DNA from: a virus
DNA: 44,322 nt
Virus record (IMG/VR): IMGVR_UViG_3300006929_000030
Location: 1 to 44,322 of that record
Direction: 5' to 3' (one strand)
The notes under the pieces were generated by a model, which saw nothing but the letters and a program-made list of their open reading frames with translations, did not search any database and was not told where the DNA came from. Numbering within the stretch: the stretch's first letter is position 1; each line of letters starts with the position of its first letter. The position numbers were made by a program, and so were the translations under genes. Of this stretch, positions 16,270 through 25,044 are shown one piece after another.

Positions 16270-17544
16270 ATGGAAAGATATGAGTTTATTGAATCCGGCA
16301 TTATTTTTAATTTAGATTGTTATGAGAACCTAAAAAAGTTCAGGTACAATAGCGTAGATTTTGCTAAACATCAGGATGCCTATACATTTGTGGTTAAGTT
16401 TATAGATGATTACAGGACATTTCCAGCTCCTGAATTATTATTAGAGAATTTTACTACCTTAGACATTGATGCAAGGTCGTTAGATTTCGAATACTTAATT
16501 AACCGTTTCACGCAACAACTACTACATCGTAATATATTAAAAGCCTTTAGGCAAAATAAAAATTTACTTGATACAGACCCTGCAAAAGCCTATTTTAAGA
16601 TTCAATCTGATTTACACGACATTTCTTTGGTTAATGAAGATGACATTGATATTTATAATCATGCTACAGAACAAAGACTGGAAAAATACTTAGCTAGAAA
16701 AGCAATTAGCGAACAGAATGATGGACTACTAGGCATACCCACGCCTTTTCCTAGCATAAATGATTCTGGTGTAGGTTGGATGCCTGGTGAGCTAATTTCA
16801 TTATTTGCTAGACCAGCAGTAGGTAAGTCATGGATGTGTTTAGAAGTAGCGGCTACAGCATTATTGGCAGGAATTAGAACGTTATTTATTTCTGGAGAAA
16901 TGACTGTTGATGCCGTTAACATGAGGCTCGATGTTATAGTTGCGAATAAACTAGGTTATAAACTAGAACATAAAAATTTACGAAAAGGTAAATATGTTGA
17001 TGAGGATATGTATGCCGAACTGTTGAAGAGAATCACAAATGAGCAAAAGAACTTTTTTACTTGCGACCATATAACTGGTCAGAATGGCATAACTATTGAA
17101 TCAATACTTTCTTTAGTTAGGAAACACAAGCCTGAATTTATTGTTATTGACGGTATATATTTAATTGATTTAGAGGCAGGTAGTAACAAGCAACAGTGGG
17201 ATAAAGCTCATGAAATTTTTCACGTAATGAAAAGATTATGTTTATCTGAAAAGGTTCCTATGTTTGTTTCGACACAAGCAAATAGAGACGCTAAGGATGT
17301 TTATACACCCCCTAATGCGTCAAGTGTAGCGTTTGGAGATGCGTTGATTAGAGCGTCAGATATGGCATTTAGTATGTCAAAAATGCAAGACGAAAACGAT
17401 GTTGAGGACCCGTTAATGAGGCGTATACAACTTCAGAAAATCAGGGACCATGAACAGTTTATTAATGACATGTATTTAACATTTGATGTAAATGTAGGGC
17501 GTATTGAGGAGATTGTTGGATATGACCGATTTACAAGCTACTGA
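16270..17544 (+). CDS. dnaB: Replicative DNA helicase, DnaB/RecA-fold
   Basis: 424 residues. Residues about 1-150 form a helical N-terminal domain; Walker A is ARPAVGKSW at about 181-189 after GWMPGELISL, and Walker B is FIVIDGIYLID near 290-300; SGEMTVDAVNMR and STQANRDAKD match DnaB motifs H2 and H3. It unwinds the fork with the adjacent primase. The next gene's ATG lies 23 bases inside its end, so the pair is translationally coupled. It resembles short phage DnaB/gp41-type helicases. Confidence 0.85.
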   Translation: MERYEFIESGIIFNLDCYENLKKFRYNSVDFAKHQDAYTFVVKFIDDYRTFPAPELLLENFTTLDIDARSLDFEYLINRFTQQLLHRNILKAFRQNKNLLDTDPAKAYFKIQSDLHDISLVNEDDIDIYNHATEQRLEKYLARKAISEQNDGLLGIPTPFPSINDSGVGWMPGELISLFARPAVGKSWMCLEVAATALLAGIRTLFISGEMTVDAVNMRLDVIVANKLGYKLEHKNLRKGKYVDEDMYAELLKRITNEQKNFFTCDHITGQNGITIESILSLVRKHKPEFIVIDGIYLIDLEAGSNKQQWDKAHEIFHVMKRLCLSEKVPMFVSTQANRDAKDVYTPPNASSVAFGDALIRASDMAFSMSKMQDENDVEDPLMRRIQLQKIRDHEQFINDMYLTFDVNVGRIEEIVGYDRFTSY

Positions 17545-18400
17545 TTGGATATCGCTGTTATTATCAGTAAACATTGATGTGCCTATAGAGCGTTCAGAGT
17601 TTAACACTTATTGTCCTTTTCATGCTGACAGTCAGCCTAGCTGTTCTATAAATGTTGATAAAGGTGTATGGATATGTTTTGCTGGCTGTGGGCAAGGCTC
17701 ATTACATTATTTTGTGAAAAAATTATTACATATTAATGATTCTGAGCTAGATGATATGTTGATAAAATATGATATGTTTGATTCAACTGATTTGGTTTTT
17801 AACGAAACTTCTAAGCTACCTTTAACAGAGGTTGAAATGCCAAAAAATGTGTTATATGGATATTATGCACAATGGGTATTAGATAGAGGTTTTACCCACG
17901 ATGAGTTGAAAAAATGGAATTGTGTAACCTCATATAACGGAGACCTTATTATTCCTGTTTACGATAGTAACAATATATTAGTTGGTACCATTACACGCAG
18001 GCAGAATCAAACACCTAAGTATATGTATAGTAAAGGATTACAAAAATCAAAAGTTTTGTTTGGTGGACATAGAGTTTTTGAAAATGATTTTGTATGCGTG
18101 GTAGAAGGAAGTTTAGATGCCATCTGGCTATCACAATTAGGATATAATGTTGTTGGCATATTAGGAATGTCTTTATCATCTACGCAAGAACATTTAATTA
18201 GTCAACTGCCTGTTAAAGAGGTGGTGCTATGTTTAGATAATGACGAGGCAGGTCAGATAGGTTTACAACAAGCGTTACTGAGAATGGAAAAACATATGCC
18301 TACCACATATATTGAAATTCCTAAACAATATAAAGATGTTCAGGATATTAAAGACAGTTTTATTATTGACAAGTTAATTAGTACCAGAGTATATTTTTAA
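17522..18400 (+). CDS. DNA primase with CHC2 zinc finger and Toprim domain
   Basis: 292 residues from the ATG at 17522; a TTG at 17504 is in frame, but TGAGGAG ends ten bases before the ATG, favouring the latter. The zinc finger is YCPFHADSQPSC ... WICFAGCGQG (about 30-57). Toprim motifs are VVEGSLDAIW (near 194-203) and CLDNDEAGQIG (near 236-246), holding the metal-binding acidic residues. It is shorter than cellular DnaG because the helicase-binding domain is missing, as in many phages. Overlap with the helicase gene supports a primase-helicase pair. Confidence 0.85.
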   Translation: MTDLQATDWISLLLSVNIDVPIERSEFNTYCPFHADSQPSCSINVDKGVWICFAGCGQGSLHYFVKKLLHINDSELDDMLIKYDMFDSTDLVFNETSKLPLTEVEMPKNVLYGYYAQWVLDRGFTHDELKKWNCVTSYNGDLIIPVYDSNNILVGTITRRQNQTPKYMYSKGLQKSKVLFGGHRVFENDFVCVVEGSLDAIWLSQLGYNVVGILGMSLSSTQEHLISQLPVKEVVLCLDNDEAGQIGLQQALLRMEKHMPTTYIEIPKQYKDVQDIKDSFIIDKLISTRVYF

Positions 18401-18430
18401 GACTATATTTTATTTATAAAAGGAGAACAC

Positions 18431-19195
18431 ATGACATCACTTAACGATTTATTATCCCAAGATACAAGAGAACCCGTAGCGCGAAACTCTCGTCCTACAA
18501 CTCAAGGTTTAGAAGTGTATTTATCTAATGATAACGACGAAATGTTTGTAACATTTGCTACACCTATGACCGCGAGCAGAATTGGCGAAGACCCCTATGT
18601 AGCAACCCATAAAATGGCTAGATGGCGAACACGTTCAGAAAGTGGTGGTTATAGATGGAATCACGTTGTTACAGAAATTAATAGAGAGAAGGCTCAAGGT
18701 TCCAACTTTGATGTTATACCTCAAAACAAGAACGATGAAAACCTATTGAGCGATAAATTGGCTTTTTCCTTATGGGTTTATGTTCACGATATGGTTCGTG
18801 ATGTTGAGGTAGAAGGTTCCGTAGAGAAACAAACATCTGCTGGAGTTAGATATGAGGAGCCTGTAAATGATTATAAGATTTTATCTTTAGGCTATCAGTT
18901 AGGACAATTTACTATTGAGCAACTTGACGCCATTAAAGATGATTGGAATGGAGATTTAACCAAAGGAGTCATTCGCATCAGACGAAAAGGTGGTAAAGGC
19001 GACATGAACACAAAATATTTTCTTACAGCTACCAGCCGTCGAGATGAGGTAGGAGATTTATCTGAGCCGTTGCCGAATATATCTGACTATATACAAACAA
19101 GATATGGCGATATTTATAGACCTATGAATGGCGCTACGTCAGACACAACGCCTGTTCAGGTAGAAGTTAAACAAGAAATATCTGAACTGTTTTAA
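18431..19195 (+). CDS. Single-stranded DNA-binding protein candidate
   Basis: 254 residues behind AAAGGAG. It sits between primase and polymerase, a common place for phage SSBs, and ends in an acidic-hydrophobic tail (VEVKQEISELF) of the kind that recruits replication partners. The core is mixed beta with many basic and aromatic residues (MARWRTRSESGGYRWNHV, GVIRIRRKGGKGDMNTKYF). No clear family motif could be recognised, so the role is inferred from place, size and tail. Confidence 0.5.
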   Translation: MTSLNDLLSQDTREPVARNSRPTTQGLEVYLSNDNDEMFVTFATPMTASRIGEDPYVATHKMARWRTRSESGGYRWNHVVTEINREKAQGSNFDVIPQNKNDENLLSDKLAFSLWVYVHDMVRDVEVEGSVEKQTSAGVRYEEPVNDYKILSLGYQLGQFTIEQLDAIKDDWNGDLTKGVIRIRRKGGKGDMNTKYFLTATSRRDEVGDLSEPLPNISDYIQTRYGDIYRPMNGATSDTTPVQVEVKQEISELF

Positions 19196-21399
19196 TGATT
19201 GTTGAGACAGAACAGCAGTACCAAGAAGCTTTAAATGTTCTTTTAAAACACGATGTTTGGACCGTAGACGTAGAAACTAACGGACTTGATGCATTTGGCA
19301 TGAATCAGTTATTCGGTGTTGGTGTAGGGATAAGCAACGGTCCAGACATTCAAACATTTTATTTTCCATTTCGACATCAACGAGGTGGAAACTTACCCTA
19401 TAAACTGCTTACAAATTTACTTTCCTACATGTCAAAGGTTAAAAGTTTAATTGGATATAATATTAAATTTGATTTAAGGTTCCTTGAAAAAGACGGATTA
19501 GATATTACTAATATAGATTTATTAGATGTGGTAGTTATGGTAAGACTTACTACACATACCAGCATACGGAATTTAAAACTTACTGACGCAATAACCCGCA
19601 CGTATGGCAAAGAGTATGCCAGTTACGATTCAGACACAAAGAAAATGTTGCGCTCAAAAGGCTGGAACAAAGATTTTTCATTAGCCGGACATAATATTAT
19701 AGGTGATTATTGTGCCTTAGATGTTTACTATACGCAAAAACTTTATGATGATTTATTACCTATAATTGAATCAACGAAACAGCAAGAGGTTTGGCAGTTA
19801 GAGATTGGTCTGACTAAAGTTCTTTATAATATGGAGCGTCAAGGAATTAGCGTGGATTCAGCTTATGCCTATTCTTGTATTAGAAAAATTAATGATAGGC
19901 GTTTAGAGCTAGAAAAACAAATTTATGAGATTGCAGGCAAAGAATTCAATATTAATAGTACCCATGATATAGCCGATGTGTTTCATTCTTTAGGTATTAA
20001 ATCAGAGGTTCCTACCGAAACAGGTAAAGAGTCATGGAGTGCCTATGCATTAGCGACAATTAACCATCCTTTATCAGGACTAATTAGACAACATAGAGCA
20101 TTATTAAAGTTGTCATCTACGTATCTTGAACCATATAAAGATAAGGATAGGTTAAATACATCTTTTTGCCATTGGGGAACAGTTACAGGACGATTAAGCA
20201 GTAGGGAACCTAATCTACAAAACATTCCAAGAAATTATTTTAATTTAGCTGATAGAAAATTATCCTCAGAGGATAGAGATACAATAAGGGGTAGAATAGA
20301 CGCTATGATATCGACCGACGCTTCCTTTTTAAGTGATGATGTTATTGATACATGGTCGTTTATGGGTGATGAGTCTTATGACGAGGATGACCCGTACCAA
20401 CTTTCCATTCGAAGATTATTTGTTCCTCGTGACGGTTACCAATTGGTTAGTTTCGACTATTCGCAAATGGAAGTTAGGGTCTTTCTTAGCTACTTACAAA
20501 ATAAAGAAATACAGGAATTGTTAGATAGTTCAACTGTAGATTTTCATGCCGAGGCTGCGAAAATTGCCTTTGATATTCATGAAGACCATGCCGAATTTAA
20601 ATATTATAGACAACTGGCTAAAGGAATTAATTTTGGTGTAATTTATGGCATAGGAGCCGAAAGTTTAGCCAGAGAATTAAACACGACTCAATCCCAAGCT
20701 AAAGATTATAAAAAACGTTATTTAGAGAATATGGTTGGGTCTAACCAATTTATTAATGGTGTTAGAAAAGCAATTAAAGAACGAGGTTGGGTTAGAAATA
20801 GATATGGTAGAGTTTATCAAATAGAGTCTGAAGGGAGTTACAAAGGAGTTAATTACCTAGTGCAGGGAACGAGCGCAGATTTGCTTAATTCGCGATTAAT
20901 AGAGGTTGATAAGTATTTAGCTGACACACCTAATAAATTACTATTGCAGGTTCATGATGAGATTATATGCGAAATTCGAGATGAGGATATGAAAGTCGCA
21001 ATTGAGAACATTAGGAATATTTTGCAAGCAAACGAATTAAATATTCCGTTATTTGTAGATGTTGAAGTAGGAAATCCTTCATGGGCAAATAAGGTAGATT
21101 ATAAAAAATGGGTTGCAAATTCTGAGAAAGGTGATATCCTAGCTCCATTAAATAATATGGAGGAAACACAAATGGCAAAGATATCACAACATCTAGGAGT
21201 AACAGTTCAAATCGGAGTAAACGGTTCCAATCAGTACGCGCGATTAGATTGTACTATGACAGATATTGACACCGAACAACCTATAGAGCCACAAATTGAA
21301 CAGTGTAAAAAAGCCTTAGAAAAAGTTTTTTGGGCAAACAAAGAGGAATTAGGCAGGCAAGTCAAGGCTATGCAGAATAAAGAATCGAGACCGGAGTAA
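19195..21399 (+). CDS. polA: Family A DNA polymerase with 3'-5' exonuclease and extra C-terminal domain
   Basis: 734 residues. The DEDD exonuclease domain comes first: TVDVETNGLD, GYNIKFDLRFL and DYCALDVYYT. The polymerase domain has motif A FDYSQMEVRV (about 420), the O-helix R472-x3-K476-x3-F480-x3-Y484-G, and motif C QVHDEI (about 586-590). F480 equals E. coli Phe762, the ancestral state rather than Tyr or Leu. No 5'-3' exonuclease domain. An insertion of about 60 residues (346-405, acidic) separates NLQNIPR from RRLFVP, normally close together. The last 75 residues are an added domain that begins at an in-frame ATG with its own SD. Overlaps the SSB stop by one base. Confidence 0.9.
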   Translation: MIVETEQQYQEALNVLLKHDVWTVDVETNGLDAFGMNQLFGVGVGISNGPDIQTFYFPFRHQRGGNLPYKLLTNLLSYMSKVKSLIGYNIKFDLRFLEKDGLDITNIDLLDVVVMVRLTTHTSIRNLKLTDAITRTYGKEYASYDSDTKKMLRSKGWNKDFSLAGHNIIGDYCALDVYYTQKLYDDLLPIIESTKQQEVWQLEIGLTKVLYNMERQGISVDSAYAYSCIRKINDRRLELEKQIYEIAGKEFNINSTHDIADVFHSLGIKSEVPTETGKESWSAYALATINHPLSGLIRQHRALLKLSSTYLEPYKDKDRLNTSFCHWGTVTGRLSSREPNLQNIPRNYFNLADRKLSSEDRDTIRGRIDAMISTDASFLSDDVIDTWSFMGDESYDEDDPYQLSIRRLFVPRDGYQLVSFDYSQMEVRVFLSYLQNKEIQELLDSSTVDFHAEAAKIAFDIHEDHAEFKYYRQLAKGINFGVIYGIGAESLARELNTTQSQAKDYKKRYLENMVGSNQFINGVRKAIKERGWVRNRYGRVYQIESEGSYKGVNYLVQGTSADLLNSRLIEVDKYLADTPNKLLLQVHDEIICEIRDEDMKVAIENIRNILQANELNIPLFVDVEVGNPSWANKVDYKKWVANSEKGDILAPLNNMEETQMAKISQHLGVTVQIGVNGSNQYARLDCTMTDIDTEQPIEPQIEQCKKALEKVFWANKEELGRQVKAMQNKESRPE
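21159..21174 (+). promoter_or_regulatory. Internal ribosome-binding site and ATG within the polymerase gene
   Basis: GGAGG at 21159-21163 lies eight bases before the in-frame ATG at 21172. Initiation here would make a 75-residue protein (MAKISQHLGVTVQIG onward, to 21399) from the same frame. In related phages a small protein of this appearance could be a separate gene. Confidence 0.5.
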
Positions 21400-21402
21400 C
21401 AT

Positions 21403-22344
21403 ATGAAAGACAACGCCAATGATGTATTTAAATCATTATTATCTAATAAAAAATTAAATTTATCTTTAGGTAATAGCGACCATTTTGAATACGAACGTAT
21501 TCCATTCGGAATACCTTCTCTTGATAATTTGACAGGAGGCGGTATTCCAAAAAAACGATTGACGTTAATGTATGGACCTACTAATGTAGGTAAATCATAC
21601 CTAGCGTCTCAAATTGTTAAAAACGCCCAAGTCAATGGTGGTACCGCTGGATGGATTGATACTGAATTATCGTGGGACGCTCAATGGGTAGAGCAGTGTG
21701 GAATTGATACTTCAAAAGTTTTGGTTTCTCAACCAGCTACTGGTGAAGAAGCCTTAGAGGTTGCACGAGAAATGATGTTAAATAGTATAGATGTTATTAT
21801 TTTAGATAGCATAGCTGGACTAGTTCCATCTGCTGTAGTTGATGAAGATTTTAGTTATTCACCGATGGCTTGGCAAGCTCGTTTTATAAACAGTTCGTTG
21901 CCAAGACTATTACCACATTTAATACATGGCTCAGCGTTTGTTTGTATTAACCAAGTTCGTTCTAGTTTAGGTCCTGTAGCTTTAGATAATATGCCAGGAG
22001 GATTAGCCCAAACATTTTTTGCTCATAGCCTACTTCAAGTTCGCCGCAATGGGTGGATTGAAGAAAACAAACAGCGTATAGGCTTTGATATGGAGGTTAG
22101 GCTTCGTAAGACAAAGGTGGGCGGTGAAAATTGGAGTAGTGCTGTTGTTCCGTTTAGGGTATCTGGAGGCATTGATATACTAGAAAGTTATATTAGAGAA
22201 GCGTTAGATAAAGGTTTGATTACTAGGTCAGGTGCATGGTATTCATATAATGATGAAAAGGCTATGGGCTTAAATGGTTTAAAACAATTATTTTTAGACG
22301 ATGAGCAAAAAACCGATAATTTAATGCGTCAGGTATTAACGTGA
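21403..22344 (+). CDS. recA: RecA-like recombinase
   Basis: 313 residues. Walker A is GPTNVGKSYL (about 57-66) and Walker B DVIILDSIAGLVPS (about 130-143); the start FGIPSLDNLTGGGIPKKRLT matches the RecA entry motif 'G...LD..LGGGip.Gri'. SYSPMAWQARFINSSLPRL corresponds to the RecA helix after loop 1, and INQVRSSLG to the IqQi-R motif. It is shorter than cellular RecA at both ends, as is common in phages. It would drive strand exchange with the nucleases downstream. SD GGAG precedes the ATG; the next gene's GTG overlaps its stop by four bases. Confidence 0.85.
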   Translation: MKDNANDVFKSLLSNKKLNLSLGNSDHFEYERIPFGIPSLDNLTGGGIPKKRLTLMYGPTNVGKSYLASQIVKNAQVNGGTAGWIDTELSWDAQWVEQCGIDTSKVLVSQPATGEEALEVAREMMLNSIDVIILDSIAGLVPSAVVDEDFSYSPMAWQARFINSSLPRLLPHLIHGSAFVCINQVRSSLGPVALDNMPGGLAQTFFAHSLLQVRRNGWIEENKQRIGFDMEVRLRKTKVGGENWSSAVVPFRVSGGIDILESYIREALDKGLITRSGAWYSYNDEKAMGLNGLKQLFLDDEQKTDNLMRQVLT

Positions 22345-22634
22345 AGCCTAGAGATTATACAAAACAAGAAAATTTAATTGCCGATTGTTTATCAGATTTG
22401 GGTTTTAGATATGAAGAACAAGCGGCATTTTTATCTTATACAGTCGATTTTTGGATTCCTGAACTTCAATTAGTTATTGAGGCAGATGGAGTTTATGGAC
22501 ATTTAAAAAAACGCGACGAGTATAGAGATAGTCAATTATTAAATAAAACCCCTATTGAAAAAGTTGTGCATATAAAAGAGACCACCAAAAATAAAATAAA
22601 GGAAAAATTATGTCAAGTCTTGAAAAATTATTAA
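22341..22634 (+). CDS. DUF559/Vsr-like PD-(D/E)XK endonuclease
   Basis: 97 residues with a GTG start overlapping the RecA stop. The core YTVDFWIPELQLVIEADGVYGH gives the D...E-x-D metal site of the DUF559/very-short-patch endonuclease fold; an N-terminal helix (TKQENLIADCLSDLGF) and the following RDEYRDSQLL fit this family. Likely cuts DNA during recombination or repair, between RecA and the Cas4-like nuclease. Small size suggests a single-domain nickase or endonuclease. Confidence 0.65.
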   Translation: MKPRDYTKQENLIADCLSDLGFRYEEQAAFLSYTVDFWIPELQLVIEADGVYGHLKKRDEYRDSQLLNKTPIEKVVHIKETTKNKIKEKLCQVLKNY

Positions 22635-23281
22635 ATCCCTCAACACCACTAGGACCAAATCAAGATGAATGGTTATTAAAATCTATTGATAGCCATTTAA
22701 CTAAACCATCACAATCAGCAAGAAAGGGCGTTTTTTATCCGTCAGCTTTAGGAAGCATATGTGACCGCTACCTGTATAATTGTTATCATGGATTAGTTCA
22801 GGAGGAGGAAATTAATGCTACTACACGTCGAATATTCGATGTTGGTGATTATTTAGGATTGCGATATGAAAAATATCTTAGCGGAATGGGTATTTTATTA
22901 GGAACAGAAATTTCATTAAAATGTGAAATGCCTCCTATGTCAGGTAGGCTAGACTTTTTAATAAAACATCCAGAGCATGGAGAAACCATAATAGAATTAA
23001 AATCTATTAACCAAAGAGGATTCACAGCTTTAAAAGAACCTAAACCTGAACATATAATTCAAACTCAAATATATTTAAACATATATCCAAAAGGTAAAGA
23101 AGGAATTGTATTATATGAGAATAAAAATAATCAGTCTATAAAGGCATTTAAGATTACTAAAGACGAGCAGATTTGGAATAATATTAAAGACCGTTGTTTT
23201 CGCATCATGAATATGACAGAACAGCCCAAAGATTGTACAGGTTTAAGGTATTGCGCATGTAAAAAGGAAGATGTAATTTAA
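22610..23281 (+). CDS. Cas4/AddB-like exonuclease with probable Fe-S cluster
   Basis: 223 residues, starting inside the previous gene behind AAAGGA. The PD-(D/E)XK core is GRLDFLIKHPEHGETIIELKS (D...E-x-K), followed by QTQIYLNIY, the Q-x3-Y helix of RecB-type nucleases. One Cys pair near the N terminus (ICDRYLYNC) and three Cys at the C terminus (DCTGLRYCAC) reproduce the split four-Cys iron-sulfur layout of Cas4 and AddB. A 5'-3' or recombination exonuclease feeding RecA is likely. No CRISPR array is nearby. Confidence 0.75.
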   Translation: MSSLEKLLNPSTPLGPNQDEWLLKSIDSHLTKPSQSARKGVFYPSALGSICDRYLYNCYHGLVQEEEINATTRRIFDVGDYLGLRYEKYLSGMGILLGTEISLKCEMPPMSGRLDFLIKHPEHGETIIELKSINQRGFTALKEPKPEHIIQTQIYLNIYPKGKEGIVLYENKNNQSIKAFKITKDEQIWNNIKDRCFRIMNMTEQPKDCTGLRYCACKKEDVI

Positions 23282-24333
23282 TGAATATAACAATTGCTAG
23301 GCTTAGAAGTAACGTAAAATATAATGGACCTTTAAAAACTGTGCTGGATAGTTTTTTTGAAAATTATGTTAAATGGATGAAAGACAATCCGCAACATGAA
23401 TATAAAACTTATAATGTATCTTTTGATAACACTAGACCAAAACGAACACCAGAAACTATTGAATGGGCTGACGTAATTATTATTCCTAGCGATTCAGAAT
23501 TTAGATATCATGGTAAAGTACCTCAAATAAATCCAAAAGATTTAGCGAGGTCAGAAGAGCATATGGATAATATTAGACCATATTTTAAAAATAAACATGT
23601 TATAGTGTGGCAATCAGATAGGGCGGATACAGAAGATTTATATAGAAACGAAACATTAAAAAATATTGAGCTTAAATCATTTAACTCAATTGATGAGTTG
23701 GATTTTTCTGCCAATATTCATGGTATGAAATATCATTTTATACAAACCTTAAAAAGTCCCTTATTTGGCGACGTTATTAACAAGACTTCTGATTTCGCAT
23801 ATTGGGGAAAAATGCGTGGAGTAGATTTAACCGAAACGGATAATATTAGTTTGGAGACTAAACGTCTTATAGGTACCGAGAGAGGAAAACTCATTCGTCA
23901 AATTTATCGCTCTGATTTATCAACGGTTTTAGTGGGAGGTTTTCCAAGTGGAATAGTAAGGCAGAGCAAATGGATTAAAGATTGGCATATTTTATATCCT
24001 ATGCTGGAACCTTGCAGGTCAACACTATGCTTTAATTGGTTGGACCCAACGGCTACCTCGGCAAGGTACGCAGAAGCCTTAGCGATGAATATAGTGCCGT
24101 TTGTTTGGAAAGAATATGATAAAAACAACACCTATAACATTGAGGATTGGCAGAGAGTCGCAAGTTTTGAAGACTTTTATGAAAAAGTTTTGCAGTTAAG
24201 AGATAATACATTTTTTGAGTCTCGAATTGAGTCATATAAAAATAATTTTAAACAAATTCTGTTAAGTGAGGACGAATATCTTAAAGAATTTAGTGATAAA
24301 ATGAATGTATGTATTAAGGAAAATATAAAATGA
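23281..24333 (+). CDS. GT-B glycosyltransferase, possible DNA glucosyltransferase
   Basis: 350 residues, one-base overlap upstream and four-base overlap (ATGA) downstream. The N-terminal Rossmann half starts MNITIARLRSN and has WADVIIIPSDSEF; the C-terminal half has FAYWGKMRG, VLVGGFPSG and SARYAEALAMNIVPFVW. The R-x2-E of RYAE, followed by a small-residue turn and a buried strand, matches the nucleotide-sugar site of GT-B enzymes. Overall length and order of motifs resemble T4 beta-glucosyltransferase (R-V-W-E then TMASDAVML). Its place inside the replication module supports DNA as acceptor, but no base hydroxymethylase is in this window. A sugar-surface glycosyltransferase remains possible. 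Confidence 0.5.
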   Translation: MNITIARLRSNVKYNGPLKTVLDSFFENYVKWMKDNPQHEYKTYNVSFDNTRPKRTPETIEWADVIIIPSDSEFRYHGKVPQINPKDLARSEEHMDNIRPYFKNKHVIVWQSDRADTEDLYRNETLKNIELKSFNSIDELDFSANIHGMKYHFIQTLKSPLFGDVINKTSDFAYWGKMRGVDLTETDNISLETKRLIGTERGKLIRQIYRSDLSTVLVGGFPSGIVRQSKWIKDWHILYPMLEPCRSTLCFNWLDPTATSARYAEALAMNIVPFVWKEYDKNNTYNIEDWQRVASFEDFYEKVLQLRDNTFFESRIESYKNNFKQILLSEDEYLKEFSDKMNVCIKENIK

Positions 24334-24851
24334 AGACTCCTGAATCTACCAAATGGACGCCCGAATTTGCGTTAGAAGTAGCTGACCGTTTCATGAAGGA
24401 TTTAGCTATTCCTGCTATAGGAAAAGAAGTAACCAAAGAATATGATTTAGATTTTACAGAATTGATGAACGCCACAAATGTAGAACTAGAGCAATACTTG
24501 GTTATGTTTGGAGGATACAGGGCTTATTTAGAAAATCAGGTAGCGGACACCACAGCGGTTAAAACTGCACTAGATGCGTCGTTTAATGAAAGTTTTTCCA
24601 CAGCCATTTATAAATTAGCTGAAGAGCGTGAAAACGCAGGACTAAAAAAACTTACGCGCGATGAGCTGAGAGGTGCGGCTTTGTTAAAATATGAACAACT
24701 CAAACGTTTACGTCAAGATGTAATAACTCAGGAAGCAATACATATAAGGCTGTCAGGATTATTAAATGCATATAAAGCTACCTATGATGCGGTATCTAGA
24801 ATCGTTACCCTCAGAAATTTAGGAAGGGAACAAACTAGAAGTTCCTATTAA
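24330..24851 (+). CDS. Hypothetical helical protein of the recombination cluster
   Basis: 173 residues, overlapping the glycosyltransferase stop by four bases. Nearly all helical with long charged heptads (LEQYLVMFGGYRAYLENQVADT, KLAEERENAGLKKL, LRGAALLKYEQLKRLRQD). No recognised family. Tight coupling with recombination genes suggests an accessory DNA-binding or mediator role, unproven. Confidence 0.5.
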   Translation: MKTPESTKWTPEFALEVADRFMKDLAIPAIGKEVTKEYDLDFTELMNATNVELEQYLVMFGGYRAYLENQVADTTAVKTALDASFNESFSTAIYKLAEERENAGLKKLTRDELRGAALLKYEQLKRLRQDVITQEAIHIRLSGLLNAYKATYDAVSRIVTLRNLGREQTRSSY

Positions 24852-24852
24852 A

Positions 24853-25044
24853 ATGGAAAGTAATTTTAGCTTATTAGATGAACATGAATTGTTAGACTTA
24901 TGCGCAAAAACGCAAGTGTGTGTAGGCGGTATACGATATGGTATTATGTTTAAAGATGCTGACACGTTACAACACACAATTAGACAATTACGAAATATTG
25001 TTTTAGCTATGAACGATATTATTATGGATGAATTTGATAGATAA
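24853..25044 (+). CDS. Small acidic hypothetical protein
   Basis: 63 residues, ATG directly after the preceding stop. Acidic N terminus (NFSLLDEHELLDLCAKTQV), a glycine turn and a C-terminal amphipathic helix (TLQHTIRQLRNIVLAMNDII). No family recognised. The end overlaps the resolvase frame by 17 bases, consistent with coupling. Confidence 0.5.
   Translation: MESNFSLLDEHELLDLCAKTQVCVGGIRYGIMFKDADTLQHTIRQLRNIVLAMNDIIMDEFDR

Noticed and set aside
22610-23281. Cas4-like nuclease as part of a phage CRISPR system
   Set aside because: No repeat array or other cas gene is present; the RecA-nuclease context explains it better.
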